Part shown: one piece after another, positions 35,077-43,218 of the stretch | Position numbering within the stretch: position 1 is the first letter of the stretch | Layout: each line of letters opens with the position of its first letter | Made by a program: the position numbers and the translations under genes | NCBI RefSeq assembly: GCF_042663585.1 | Contig: NZ_JBHTAN010000006.1 | Coordinates: 2,046,001 to 2,110,000 of the forward strand | DNA: 64,000 nt | Direction: 5' to 3' | Source: Natranaeroarchaeum sp042663585 | GTDB lineage: Archaea > Halobacteriota > Halobacteria > Halobacteriales > Natronoarchaeaceae | The notes under the pieces: generated by a model | What the model saw: only the letters and a program-made list of their open reading frames with translations | Told to the model about the DNA's origin: nothing | Database searches by the model: none

Positions 35077-36081
35077 TCACCGGAACTGGATGTCGACCTC
35101 GCCGTCCTCACCGAGAACGCCGGCGACGCCCGCGCCGAGCGAGTACGCAACCGCGCTCGCGCCGCCGCGAAGCCGTGCGGGGAGGCCACGCTCCGGTTCG
35201 AACTCTTTGACGTCGACCGAGTCGGCCTCTATCCGGTCGACCAGCGCGTCCTGCACGTCCTCGCCAGTCCCGAGTTCGTCGACCAGCCCGATGCCGAGGG
35301 CCTCCTCGCCGAGGTAGATCCGGGCTTCCGTCTCTCGGATCGTCTCCTCGTCCAGGTCACGCCCCGCCGCAACCCGGTCGACGAAGTTGCCGTACAGGTC
35401 GTCGATCAGGCTCTGGAGATACTCGCGTTCTTCCTCCTCGAACTCCTTGAGGGGCGTCCCGGCGTCCTTGTACTCGCCCGCGGTGAGCTGTTCGTAGGAG
35501 ACACCGACCTTGTCGGCCAGTTCGCTCGCGTTGACTCGCGAGCCGATCACGCCGATGCTGCCGACGATACTCATGTCTCGCGCCCAGAGTTCGTCACAGC
35601 CACAGGCGATCCAGTAGCCGCCGCTCGCGCAGGTGTCCTGCGCGTAGGCGACCGTCGGCCCGTCGAACTCCTCGGCCGCGATTCGGATGTCGTCGCTCGG
35701 AACGACCTCGCCGCCGGGCGTGTTGAGCCGTACCAGCAGCGCCTCGACGTTGTCGTCCGCATCGGCCCGTTCGATCTGGTCGACGATGTCGTCGGCCGGC
35801 GTCGAAATGGGCTGTGTGGGTAGCGGTCCGCCGCCTCCGTCGCGCGTGATCGGCCCCTCGACGGCGACCTCGGCGACGTTGTAGCCGGGGAACAGCGAGC
35901 TAGCGGCGTTGCCGGCGAGTTTGATGCCGACGCCGACGGCTCCCAGTGCGAGCAGGATACCGAGCAGTTCAGCCGTCGAATCCGGGACGACCACGAACAG
36001 TTCATAGCCGATGAGGCCTGCAATCACTGCGCCGATCAGTACGATCCCAACCTGTGCCAGCATCCGAAGCGGATTATCCAC
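35077..36081 (-). CDS. sppA: signal peptide peptidase SppA (S49)
   Basis: A 334-residue membrane serine protease that degrades cleaved signal peptides. Two helices at about residues 10-30 and 36-55 anchor it. The Ser-Lys dyad is Ser153 (CASGGYWIAC) and Lys205 (GEYKDAGTP), and substrate-binding sequence LVRLNTPGGEVVPSDD and VGSIGVIGS are clear. A GTG start at 36081 was chosen because an anti-SD match (GGAGG, 36090-36094) lies 8 nt ahead; an ATG at 36063 is the alternative. Its three closely spaced Cys residues (C151, C160, C162) are unusual in a haloarchaeal protein. It precedes DUF373 by 46 bp. Confidence 0.88.
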   Translation of the reverse strand: MDNPLRMLAQVGIVLIGAVIAGLIGYELFVVVPDSTAELLGILLALGAVGVGIKLAGNAASSLFPGYNVAEVAVEGPITRDGGGGPLPTQPISTPADDIVDQIERADADDNVEALLVRLNTPGGEVVPSDDIRIAAEEFDGPTVAYAQDTCASGGYWIACGCDELWARDMSIVGSIGVIGSRVNASELADKVGVSYEQLTAGEYKDAGTPLKEFEEEEREYLQSLIDDLYGNFVDRVAAGRDLDEETIRETEARIYLGEEALGIGLVDELGTGEDVQDALVDRIEADSVDVKEFEPERGLPARLRGGASAVAYSLGAGVAGVLGEDGEVDIQFR

Positions 36082-36228
36082 TGGCAACACCTCCTGTCAT
36101 ACTCCGGTGTAGGTGGTCGGTCGGTGATAAAACCACGATACTCGACTGGCTAGGTGGCAGGCGCGACAGTCGGCGATGCCACTGGTCAGTCACGATCAGA
36201 AACGCCGCAGAGAATCAGCAGATACCGA

Positions 36229-37125
36229 TTACAGTCGACCCGCCTTCTGCAGCTTCATCAGGTCCTCGGTTTCGAGGGTCTCGCCATCTTTGAACCGCTC
36301 GTAGATCTCTTCGGCTTCCTGCTCGACTTCCTCTTTTTCCTTCTCGCGCTCGGTCTTGCGCTCTTCTTCTTCCTCTTTGTCGAGTTCGCGCAGGCGCTTC
36401 TGGACGCGGACGAAGTCTTCGTGGTGCTGGTCGGCCGCTTCCTGGGCCTCGACGAAGAGTTCGTGCATCTCGTCGGCGTCGTCGCGGATGTCGTCAGCCT
36501 CGCGGTAGGCCTCGATCATCTGGTTGTGATGTTCCTGGGCCTTGTCAGCGAGTTCGGTGACTTTCTGGTGGTGCTGGGAGGCCTCCGATCGGACTTCCTC
36601 GGCTTCCTCGACGAGGTCGTCTAGCTCGTCGTTCTGGTTGAGTTTGTCCTTGCGCTGGCTATACTCCTCGCGTTTGGCCTCGATCTTCTCGATAAGCTCG
36701 CGTTCGTCCTCGGTGCTGAGAACTTCTGTCTGCTGTTTAAATTCGAGCTCCTCGATCTCCTCTTCGAGATCCTCGAGGTCCTTGCCCTCGTCGAGTTCGA
36801 GGTCGGACTTCATTTCCTCGACCTTGTCGAACAGCTCGTTTGCTTTCGCGTTGAGCTCGTTCCGGCTCTCTTTGTGCTCCTGAACCTTCTCGTTAAGCTC
36901 GTCGCGTTTCTCGCGGTGTTCCTGTGCCTCGTCGACCTTCTCACGCGTCTTCGCGTTGAGTTCGTCCCGTTTCGAGGCTCGGTCCGATGCGAGCTGGTTC
37001 AGCTCGTTACGTCGGTCCCGTAGCTGACCGGCGATTTTAATGAGCTGTCCTTTTGAATTGTTTTCGAGCTGTTCTTCTGTTAGTTCGACGTTGTCTGAAT
37101 CGTCGAGTTGTTGTGCGTCTACCAT
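36229..37125 (-). CDS. long coiled-coil protein (COG1340-like)
   Basis: A 298-residue, highly charged protein, almost entirely coiled coil. It opens MVDAQQLDDSDNVELTEEQL with a short non-coiled head, then heptad-like sequence such as NSKGQLIKIAGQLRDRRNEL and repeated RDELN/RNELN blocks, through to DKEEEEERKTEREKEKEEVE near the end, with a short C-terminus (GETLETEDLMKLQKAGRL). It resembles the archaeal family of large coiled-coil proteins (COG1340) of unknown function, perhaps structural. The start is ambiguous: an ATG at 37149 is in frame 8 codons upstream. Confidence 0.78.
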   Translation of the reverse strand: MVDAQQLDDSDNVELTEEQLENNSKGQLIKIAGQLRDRRNELNQLASDRASKRDELNAKTREKVDEAQEHREKRDELNEKVQEHKESRNELNAKANELFDKVEEMKSDLELDEGKDLEDLEEEIEELEFKQQTEVLSTEDERELIEKIEAKREEYSQRKDKLNQNDELDDLVEEAEEVRSEASQHHQKVTELADKAQEHHNQMIEAYREADDIRDDADEMHELFVEAQEAADQHHEDFVRVQKRLRELDKEEEEERKTEREKEKEEVEQEAEEIYERFKDGETLETEDLMKLQKAGRL

Positions 37126-37433
37126 GTGTTGTTCAAACCTCTGTGCCATACCCGCACCGGTGAGTAGCAATCGCTCAGACGAACTGTGACGGGTCGATAA
37201 TAAGCAGTTCCTGTCATGTTGGTCTGCGAGCGATACTACCCGAACGCCGGTGACGTTCTGGTATCTCCTACTACTGTCCCATCCAATTTAAAAGTATCGG
37301 TGATTATCAGGGTGAAAATAGCTAGCACGGGGCCTGAGAAGACGTGTTAGCCGTTACCAAGACATTAGCGTAGTATATAAACCCCACACTCGTAATCGAG
37401 GGGATATATCACCGAGCGGAACCCCCCCGGCGC
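37126..37433. other. 308-bp AT-rich intergenic region with promoter-like elements
   Basis: No gene is supported. Three elements stand out. GCTTATTATCG (minus, 37195-37205) could serve the coiled-coil gene, and CTTTTAAATTG (minus, near 37280-37290) is a second option. On the plus strand AGTATATAAACCCC (37372-37385) is a strong TATA box facing the 3' end of the convergent GH2 gene, with no gene after it. The last could start an antisense RNA to GH2. Basis: sequence pattern only. Confidence 0.4.
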
Positions 37434-39284
37434 TCACGACAACTGGTACCGGTTCCGAACGTCAAGCCCGTCTCCTGTCAGATGGAGCCGAAGGTCGTCG
37501 GCGTCCCTATCGATCTTCGCACCGCCGGCCGAAGCGCGTGACAGCGGCTCTACGTCGATATCGACCGTCCCCGTCCGGCTCCCTGCTACCCACTCGACGG
37601 TCCCCGAGACGTGATCGTGCGTGTCGTTGAGAAGCGTCAGACCGACGGCACCCCCCGTCGGTGGCTCGTCCGCGACGACCTGCACGGGTTCGTAAGCCGC
37701 CGCAATCGCGTCGAAACTCGCTTTCTCGTGGCCGGCCGCGTCGACGACACCCATTCCCCCGCCGGGACGGACGTCCTGCAGCGAGAAGGCGGCGAGCAAG
37801 TCGGTGCCGTCCCGCCGCAAGGCCTCGACGACGTGTTTGAGGGTCCGTCCCTGCTCGCGCTGGGTCTCGACCGGTGTCCCATCGAGTCCCTCGAACGCCG
37901 CGTGGACGCCGGGGGAATCGTCGACATCGGTTAGCGACCCCGCGCCGAACTCCGTCACTACATCGCCGATACCCGGGTAGGTGTCGGTGAGCCAGCCGAT
38001 ATCCCCGGCGGTGCCGTACTCCCAGCCAGGATAGAGATGTGCGGCGTCGGGGGCCGTCCCGGGTGGTCCGGAGACGGGGAAAACGGGCCGGTCCGTCTCC
38101 ATGCCGTCCGCGACGGCGTCGGCGGAGGTCCGATCGAATGAGGTTCGCCACGCGCGCCAGCGTACTCGCGTCCGCGCGACTCGACCCGACCCGAGCGGCG
38201 TGTCGAACGGCGAGCGTGGATCGTCGTGGACGCCGTATGCGGCGACGCTCGGATACGACTCACAGGCCTCTCCGAGCGCCGATCCGACCTCGATACCGCG
38301 TTCGGGATCGTACTCGACCGGCCCGGTCAGCGGGAGATCCTGCCAGACGAGTAGACCGGCCTCGTCGCAGGCCTCGTAGAACTCGGGTGATGGCACGTGT
38401 GCGTGCGCCCGGAGGAGGTTGGCGTTGGCGTCGAGTGCCCGCTCGACCGTCTCCCCGGGATCGGCACCCGGCAGGACGTTGAACCCCCGGGCTGGCACCG
38501 AACGCCCGTTGACCAGCAGTCCGTCCTCGTCGTAGGTGATCCTACTGAACCCGGTCGTGGCGACCCGTTCTTGCTCGCCGAGTTTGGCGTGGACGGCGTA
38601 CCGATGCTGTGAGCCGAACCCGCGTGGCCACCAGAACTTCGGGTCGCGGACGTCGATTCGCCGTTCGACCACGACGCGCTCGCCGGCCGCGGCCTCCACG
38701 TGAGCGCGCTCCATCGTACCGCCGCCGCGAAAGCCCTCCGGCCGGAGCGAGAGGGTGATCCGGTCGTCGACCGGTTCGGCCGCGTCGACGGTGATCGACG
38801 CGTGGATCGCCGCACCGTCGTCGCCCAGTTGGGGGGTTACCGACAGATCCGTGATGGCGACGGGCCCGTGTGGCTCGACCGTTGCATCCCACCAGATCCC
38901 GGGCACACGTCGGTCCGCAGGGAGCAGATCGGTCTCGTAGATGCCCCCGAACGCGTCGGTCGGTCGACGACATTCGACCACGAGTTCGTTCTCCTGAGAC
39001 GGCTCGAACTCGAACCGTGCGGGGGTAAAATACGACTCGTGGCTTCCGAGAAAGGTTCCATCGAGCCAGATCCGTGTGCGCCCGTAAAGCCCGTTCAGTT
39101 CGAGGGTCGCCCGCGTTTCGTCCGCGTCACGGGGATCCGAGAAGGTCGTCCTGTATGCCACGGCGTCCGCCCCAGCCAGCGCAGTCGGACGGCCAGGCAC
39201 CGCAACTGGCTGGGGGTTCTCCATGGTCGGTGGCTCGTTCTCTTCGTTCGGTTCGACCGGCGTTGCCAGCCACTGACCCAACAT
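37434..39284 (-). CDS. GH2-family glycoside hydrolase-like protein with altered acid/base motif
   Basis: A 616-residue protein with a sugar-binding jelly-roll (about 1-140), an Ig-like domain (about 145-250) and a TIM barrel (about 255-510), then an accessory C-terminal domain. The nucleophile Glu445 is present in VVTEFGAGS. The acid/base position, usually Asn-Glu in GH2, reads HDDP (H353-D354-D355) after SYPSVAAYG, so the Glu is replaced by Asp. This would reduce or change hydrolysis, or the protein may bind without cleaving. There is no signal peptide, so it acts inside the cell. A plausible TATA element (CCTATTTCGG, minus strand, 39325-39334 region) lies near 30 nt before the ATG at 39284. 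Confidence 0.8.
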   Translation of the reverse strand: MLGQWLATPVEPNEENEPPTMENPQPVAVPGRPTALAGADAVAYRTTFSDPRDADETRATLELNGLYGRTRIWLDGTFLGSHESYFTPARFEFEPSQENELVVECRRPTDAFGGIYETDLLPADRRVPGIWWDATVEPHGPVAITDLSVTPQLGDDGAAIHASITVDAAEPVDDRITLSLRPEGFRGGGTMERAHVEAAAGERVVVERRIDVRDPKFWWPRGFGSQHRYAVHAKLGEQERVATTGFSRITYDEDGLLVNGRSVPARGFNVLPGADPGETVERALDANANLLRAHAHVPSPEFYEACDEAGLLVWQDLPLTGPVEYDPERGIEVGSALGEACESYPSVAAYGVHDDPRSPFDTPLGSGRVARTRVRWRAWRTSFDRTSADAVADGMETDRPVFPVSGPPGTAPDAAHLYPGWEYGTAGDIGWLTDTYPGIGDVVTEFGAGSLTDVDDSPGVHAAFEGLDGTPVETQREQGRTLKHVVEALRRDGTDLLAAFSLQDVRPGGGMGVVDAAGHEKASFDAIAAAYEPVQVVADEPPTGGAVGLTLLNDTHDHVSGTVEWVAGSRTGTVDIDVEPLSRASAGGAKIDRDADDLRLHLTGDGLDVRNRYQLS

Positions 39285-39337
39285 TGTTACCAGCCAGTGT
39301 CCGGCACCGAAATAGGTCTTGCCCTCCCCGGTTCGTC

Positions 39338-39367
39338 TTCACTTTCGCTTTTACTTTCACTTTCACT
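39338..39367. repeat. 6-bp microsatellite, five units
   Basis: Five units of TTCACT or close variants (TTCGCT, TTTACT) in succession, giving a pyrimidine-rich 30-bp strand between the GH2 and small zinc-protein genes. Such tracts can change length by slippage. No gene crosses it; it lies in the shared upstream region of two divergent genes. Confidence 0.6.
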
Positions 39368-39413
39368 CCGGGGACGGCTTAGTTTAACTATGATCGGGAG
39401 AGCAGTCGGTAGT

Positions 39414-39569
39414 ATGCTCGAACAGCTAAACTGTGCGTGCGAGGCCGATGGTTGCGACGTCGCGCTCGGCGATGAGCACCTGATGCTCTCGATGCGGACC
39501 GACGCCGGAACCCGCCGTGCGTACGAGTGCGACTGCGGCGCGGTGACGGTCACCGTCGTCCAAGACTGA
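39414..39569 (+). CDS. 51-residue Cys-rich protein
   Basis: A short protein that starts MLEQLNCACEADGC and ends RRAYECDCGAVTVTVVQD. Cys residues at 7, 9, 14, 39 and 41 could bind zinc. An in-frame ATG 8 codons upstream is possible, but a TTTAACTA element about 30 nt before the ATG at 39414 favours that start. It is divergent from the GH2 gene. I do not recognise a family; five Cys in 51 residues is unusual for a haloarchaeon and argues that it is a real small protein. Confidence 0.58.
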   Translation: MLEQLNCACEADGCDVALGDEHLMLSMRTDAGTRRAYECDCGAVTVTVVQD

Positions 39570-39624
39570 CCGAATCCCGCCGGAGATGAACGGCCTGAAG
39601 ACCCCCCTCGGGCTATCCAGCCGT

Positions 39625-40038
39625 ATGGAAGAACGCATCTCCGCTGTCGGTCACGAGCACGTCAGCGCCGACCACGCCAGCACGTTCGAGGTGACGACTG
39701 ACGACTTTCTCACCCCTGCAGGCGACTGTATCCTCGCTATCGACGCCGACCGAGCGCCAGCATCCTTCGACGACGCGTTCGTCGAGGCCTGCCAGGACGC
39801 CGACGCGACGATCACGGCAACAGTCGACGTCGACGGTCTGACTCAGTCCGTGACCGGCAGCGGCCATCCCGAACTCAACTTCGAGAGCGACCGCAGCGCC
39901 GTTGCCCGCGCGAGCGAGTACGTCGACGAGCGGACGGTGATGGTGAACGCGGAGTACGGCGCAATCGGCATCGACGACGAGATAGTCGACGCGCTTGCTG
40001 GCGGCGCGGAGCTAACGCTGACACTCGTCGTCAAGTGA
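39625..40038 (+). CDS. DUF371-family protein
   Basis: A 137-residue protein that matches the archaeal family DUF371. It opens MEERISAVGHEHVSADHAST and contains FLTPAGDCILAIDADRAPAS, TASVDVDGL-type sequence (ITATVDVDGLTQSVTGSGHP), and ELNFESDRSAVARASEYVDE. Function is unknown; the fold is suspected to be a small nucleic-acid or nucleotide-binding beta domain. It lies 55 bp after the 51-residue protein gene. The ATG at 39625 removes an unsupported 13-codon extension. Confidence 0.78.
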   Translation: MEERISAVGHEHVSADHASTFEVTTDDFLTPAGDCILAIDADRAPASFDDAFVEACQDADATITATVDVDGLTQSVTGSGHPELNFESDRSAVARASEYVDERTVMVNAEYGAIGIDDEIVDALAGGAELTLTLVVK

Positions 40039-40070
40039 GACCGGCGGGTCGAACCGCGGTACGCCTCAGG

Positions 40071-40206
40071 TTTATATACGAACCCGCGGCGACGGGCGGT
40101 ATGCCCCAGCGAACTGCCGCGACGACGGGCAAGGCGGGTGTGTGACGCCCCGCGTCGCGGCGGCCCTGTCACCTGTTCGCCAGAGTGCCAGTAGCGACAC
40201 CTGGTA
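40071..40206 (+). other. strong promoter with 14-codon leaderless ORF and long hairpin
   Basis: TTTATATAC (40071-40079) is among the best TATA boxes in the window, and the expected transcription start falls on an ATG at 40101. That ATG opens only a 14-codon frame (MPQRTAATTGKAGV, stop at 40143-40145). A perfect 9-bp stem, GCCGCGACG (40116-40124) with CGTCGCGGC (40153-40161), folds over the end of the ORF, with an inner GGCG/CGCC pair. The segment fits a small RNA, a leader peptide with attenuation, or a micro-protein. No full gene follows on this strand. Confidence 0.5.
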
Positions 40207-40231
40207 GCCGACCGGCTACAGACCGGTCGGC
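40207..40231. terminator. 9-bp hairpin across the Nif3 stop codon
   Basis: GCCGACCGG and CCGGTCGGC pair perfectly around a 7-nt loop that contains the Nif3-like gene's stop codon (CTA on the plus strand). Sited between convergent transcripts, it may end or stabilise both. Confidence 0.45.
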
Positions 40232-40983
40232 TCGTCGATGAACGTCGTCGTCAGTCCCCACTCCTCGGCGAGCGACTGCAAGTTCCGAACGCCGAAGGTC
40301 TCCGTCGCGTAGTGGCCCGCGAGAACGACGGTGATCCCGTGCTCGCGTGCGAGGTGGTACGCCTTCTGCTTGCCCTCGCCCGTAACCAGCGCGTCGGCAC
40401 CGCTTTCGGCGGCCGCGCCGAGCCAGTCGACGCCGCTGCCGGTGACGACCGCTACCTCCTCGATCCGGTCCGGGCCGAACGCGAGCGTCTGGACGTCGCC
40501 CGCGCCCGTGTCCAGCGACTGCTCCAGCGAGTCGGCCAGTGCGGCCGGAGTGATCGGCTCGCCGCGACGCCCACGCTGTCCGATATACTCCCCGCCAACC
40601 GTGCCGAACGGCTCGCGATCAGCTAGCTCTAGCAGGTCGGCGATTCCCGCGGCGTTGCCCAGTTCCTGGTGCCCGTCAAGCGGGAGATGGGACACATAGA
40701 GGGCGATATCGTTCTCGATCAGCGCTTCGATCCGGTCGTACTCGGGACCGGTGACGTGCTCCATCCCGCCGAACACGACGCCGTGGTGGGTGACCATCGC
40801 GTTGGCTCCGGCCGCGGCGGCCCGCTCGATGGTCTCGACTCCAGCATCCACCGCGAACGCGACGTGCTCGATCGATCCTTCCTCGGGACCGACCTGCAGG
40901 CCGTTCGCACTGGCGTCGACATCCGCGTACGCGTCGGTGTCGAGGCGGTCGTCGAACCGCTCGACGAGTTCGGTCAGTTGCAT
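40216..40983 (-). CDS. Nif3/GTP cyclohydrolase I type 2 family protein
   Basis: A 255-residue dinuclear-metal protein that forms toroidal hexamers in this family. Metal-ligand motifs are MVTHHGVVFGG (His64/65 region), HLPLDGHQELGNAAG (Asp and His) and, near the C-terminus, VTGEGKQKAYHLAREHGITVVLAGHYATETFG (conserved His and Glu). The core starts MQLTELVERFDDRLDTDAYA. The biochemical role is not settled; GTP cyclohydrolase activity has been shown only for some members. It stands alone on the minus strand and is convergent with the leaderless micro-ORF. Confidence 0.88.
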   Translation of the reverse strand: MQLTELVERFDDRLDTDAYADVDASANGLQVGPEEGSIEHVAFAVDAGVETIERAAAAGANAMVTHHGVVFGGMEHVTGPEYDRIEALIENDIALYVSHLPLDGHQELGNAAGIADLLELADREPFGTVGGEYIGQRGRRGEPITPAALADSLEQSLDTGAGDVQTLAFGPDRIEEVAVVTGSGVDWLGAAAESGADALVTGEGKQKAYHLAREHGITVVLAGHYATETFGVRNLQSLAEEWGLTTTFIDEPTGL

Positions 40984-41060
40984 GGCTGTCGGTTCGGGAA
41001 GCGGGAGAAAGGGCGTTGTGGTCTGGATCGGACTGCTCTCCCCGCGAAGTCGACCGACCG

Positions 41061-41867
41061 CTACCGGTTGGCGTGGGTGAACACGAACTCTCGGAGGAGT
41101 TTCCCACCGAGGGTAGCCGCCTGCCCGTCGTCGCGGTCGTTCACCTCGACGATGTCGAAGCCGATCGATTGGGGAGCAACGGAACGGACCACATCGCGCA
41201 TCTCACGCCCGGTCAGGCCGAACGGTTCCAGCGTCCCGGTTCCCGGGGCGTAGGCTGGATCGGCGGCGTCGACGTCGACACTCAGGTAGACCGACTCGTC
41301 GGCCAGCGATGCTGGGGGCGTCCAGCCACCGACATCCTCCGGCGGGACGACAGTCACGTCGCTGTCAGCGGCGCGGTCCCACTCGTCCTCGCTGCCGGTG
41401 CGCGCACCGAGTATAATCGCCTCGTCGGCCACCTCGAGCGCGTGATGGGCCACCGTCGAGTGGCTCAGTTCGTTGCCGTCGTACTCCTCGCGCAGGTCCA
41501 GATGGGCGTCCAGACAGACGAAGATGTCCGGATCGAGCGCCCGTACTGCTGCGACAGTGACCGTATGTTCCCCGCCCAGCAGGAGGGGAACGGCATCGTC
41601 CCACTCGACGTCGGTCACGACACCCTCCAGGTATTCGAGGTACTCCGCGGCGTCGTCCCAGGCGTGGACGTCGCCGTGGTCGTGGACGTCGAGCGATGAA
41701 AAGTGAGAGTCGGCGTGAGAATCGTAGTCGTCGAAGGTCCGGGCGAACTGCCGGAGTCGGTCCGGACCGAATCGGGTGCCGGGCTGGAACGTCGTAGAGA
41801 CGTCGAGCGGTGCGCCGACGATCACGTAGTCAGCGGCTTCCCGCTCCGCGACGGCACCAGGGAACAT
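41061..41867 (-). CDS. speB: agmatinase / arginase-family ureohydrolase
   Basis: A 268-residue Mn-dependent enzyme. Ligands appear in GGEHTVT (H101), DAHLDLR (D120, H122, D124) and SVDVDAADPAYAPGTG (Asp pair). It should hydrolyse agmatine to putrescine and urea. In haloarchaea, work on Haloferax links agmatine and this enzyme to the deoxyhypusine modification of aIF5A, and the present gene order supports that: its ATG follows directly after the aIF5A stop codon (TAGATG), so the two are translated from one message. Confidence 0.9.
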   Translation of the reverse strand: MFPGAVAEREAADYVIVGAPLDVSTTFQPGTRFGPDRLRQFARTFDDYDSHADSHFSSLDVHDHGDVHAWDDAAEYLEYLEGVVTDVEWDDAVPLLLGGEHTVTVAAVRALDPDIFVCLDAHLDLREEYDGNELSHSTVAHHALEVADEAIILGARTGSEDEWDRAADSDVTVVPPEDVGGWTPPASLADESVYLSVDVDAADPAYAPGTGTLEPFGLTGREMRDVVRSVAPQSIGFDIVEVNDRDDGQAATLGGKLLREFVFTHANR

Positions 41868-42251
41868 CTACGATTCGATGATCTTGCGCTGCTCTTCCAT
41901 CTCGAGGTACTCGATTTCGTCGTCCGGCGAGAGGTCAACATCGCCGGGGGTCTTGATAGTGATCGTATCGTAGGTCTCCAGGTCCATCACCTGCGCGACG
42001 TCCTCGCTCTCGACGCTGACGACCTGTCCCTGTTTCCGGTTGATAATCGGGACCCAGATCTTCGCATCGACGGGCTGAGAGAGGCTCCGCTTCTGGCCGT
42101 CGAAGACACCCGTGCCTTCGATCCGGGCCTTCGCGCTACCGTGTTTGCCCGGTTTTGCCGTACTGTAGGCGGTGATCTTGCACGGTTCTCCGTCCATCAT
42201 GAGGTAGTTACCTTCCTGCAGATCCCGAACTTCTTTCTGCGTTTTCGCCAT
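41868..42251 (-). CDS. eif5A: translation factor aIF5A
   Basis: A 127-residue factor that helps ribosomes through difficult peptide bonds. The modified lysine is expected at K36 in TAKPGKHGSAKAR. The C-terminal OB domain (about 68-127) is complete, ending LEMEEQRKIIES. The N-terminus (MAKTQKEVRDLQEGNYLMMD) is typical. A promoter-centred inverted repeat lies 20-35 nt before the ATG. Stop and start codons with speB abut, tying a modification enzyme of the factor to the factor itself. Confidence 0.97.
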   Translation of the reverse strand: MAKTQKEVRDLQEGNYLMMDGEPCKITAYSTAKPGKHGSAKARIEGTGVFDGQKRSLSQPVDAKIWVPIINRKQGQVVSVESEDVAQVMDLETYDTITIKTPGDVDLSPDDEIEYLEMEEQRKIIES

Positions 42252-42270
42252 ACCGCGGGATTAACAACCG

Positions 42271-42286
42271 AACGGTATAAACCGTT
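42271..42286. promoter_or_regulatory. inverted repeat over the eif5A TATA box
   Basis: AACGGT-ATAA-ACCGTT, perfect 6-bp arms. On the minus strand it reads AACGGTTTATACCGTT, in which the TATA element (TTTATA) is the centre of the palindrome, 26-30 nt before the ATG at 42251. A bound dimer would compete with TBP. Inference. Confidence 0.42.
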
Positions 42287-42396
42287 TGGAAAGTCGGAGC
42301 GACGGGTTTCTCGGCATTCAGAGAGGAGGTCATCAGCGGTATGATAGCGTGTCTCCTCCGGATCGCTGAAGTCGCTCGACTCCATATGTCCGAGCC

Positions 42397-43203
42397 ATGA
42401 CCGAGGACCCCGAACCGGCAGAGAACATCAGTGGCGGCACTGCAGGTGGCGGACAGACCGCGTCGTTCGACCCGGACGAGTCTGCGACCCGTGCCGAACT
42501 CGTCGTGGACCGACTGGGCGAGCGCTACTGGCAGAAAGCCTACGGGGGCCGTGACGGTTTCGAGTGTCTCGTCCGAACGATCCTCAGTCAGAACACGAGC
42601 GACAAGGCCAGCCAGCCAGCCCACGACGCCTTGATCGACCGCTACGGCGGCGACGGCGACCTCGCGGTGTCGCTCGCAGACGCCGAGCGCTCCGAACTCG
42701 CCGAAACGATCAGTTCGGCGGGACTGTACAACCAGAAGTCGAAGGTGATCCAGCAGGTCGCCGCCCGCGTCGTCGAGGAGTACGGTTCGAGCGAGGCCTT
42801 CGACGGCTTTGTCCGTGAGGAACTGCCCGCCGAGGTCCGCGACGTTCTACTGGATATGCACGGCGTCGGGCCGAAAACCGCCGACTGCGTCCTGCTGTTT
42901 GCGGGTGGACGTGGCGGCGTCTTTCCGGTCGATACCCACGTCCACCGGATCTACCGCAGGATGGGCATCGCGCCGCCGGTCGCCGACCACGAGGAGGTGC
43001 GGGAAGTCCTGGAGGGAGAGGTACCAGCCGAAAAATGTGGGTTCGGGCACACGGCGACGATCCAGTTCGGCCGCGAGTTCTGCACCGCACGCAAGCCCGC
43101 GTGTCTGGAGGATCCGGACGCCTGCCCGATGGCCGACGTCTGCGATCAGGTCGGCGTCTATCCCGATACCGGCGAGGTCGTCGATCCGAGCGACACAGAG
43201 TAG
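42397..43203 (+). CDS. nth: endonuclease III
   Basis: A 268-residue base-excision repair glycosylase/AP lyase for oxidised pyrimidines. The helix-hairpin-helix is LLDMHGVGPKTADCVLL with Lys160, and catalytic Asp179 lies in VFPVDTHVHRIYRRMG. The 4Fe-4S cluster Cys are C229, C236, C243 and C249, spaced x6-x6-x5 where the classic enzyme has x6-x2-x5. An acidic N-terminal extension (about 30 residues) is present. It is convergent with proS, with 15 bp between stop codons. Confidence 0.93.
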   Translation: MTEDPEPAENISGGTAGGGQTASFDPDESATRAELVVDRLGERYWQKAYGGRDGFECLVRTILSQNTSDKASQPAHDALIDRYGGDGDLAVSLADAERSELAETISSAGLYNQKSKVIQQVAARVVEEYGSSEAFDGFVREELPAEVRDVLLDMHGVGPKTADCVLLFAGGRGGVFPVDTHVHRIYRRMGIAPPVADHEEVREVLEGEVPAEKCGFGHTATIQFGREFCTARKPACLEDPDACPMADVCDQVGVYPDTGEVVDPSDTE

Positions 43204-43218
43204 GGAAGCGGTAGTAAC

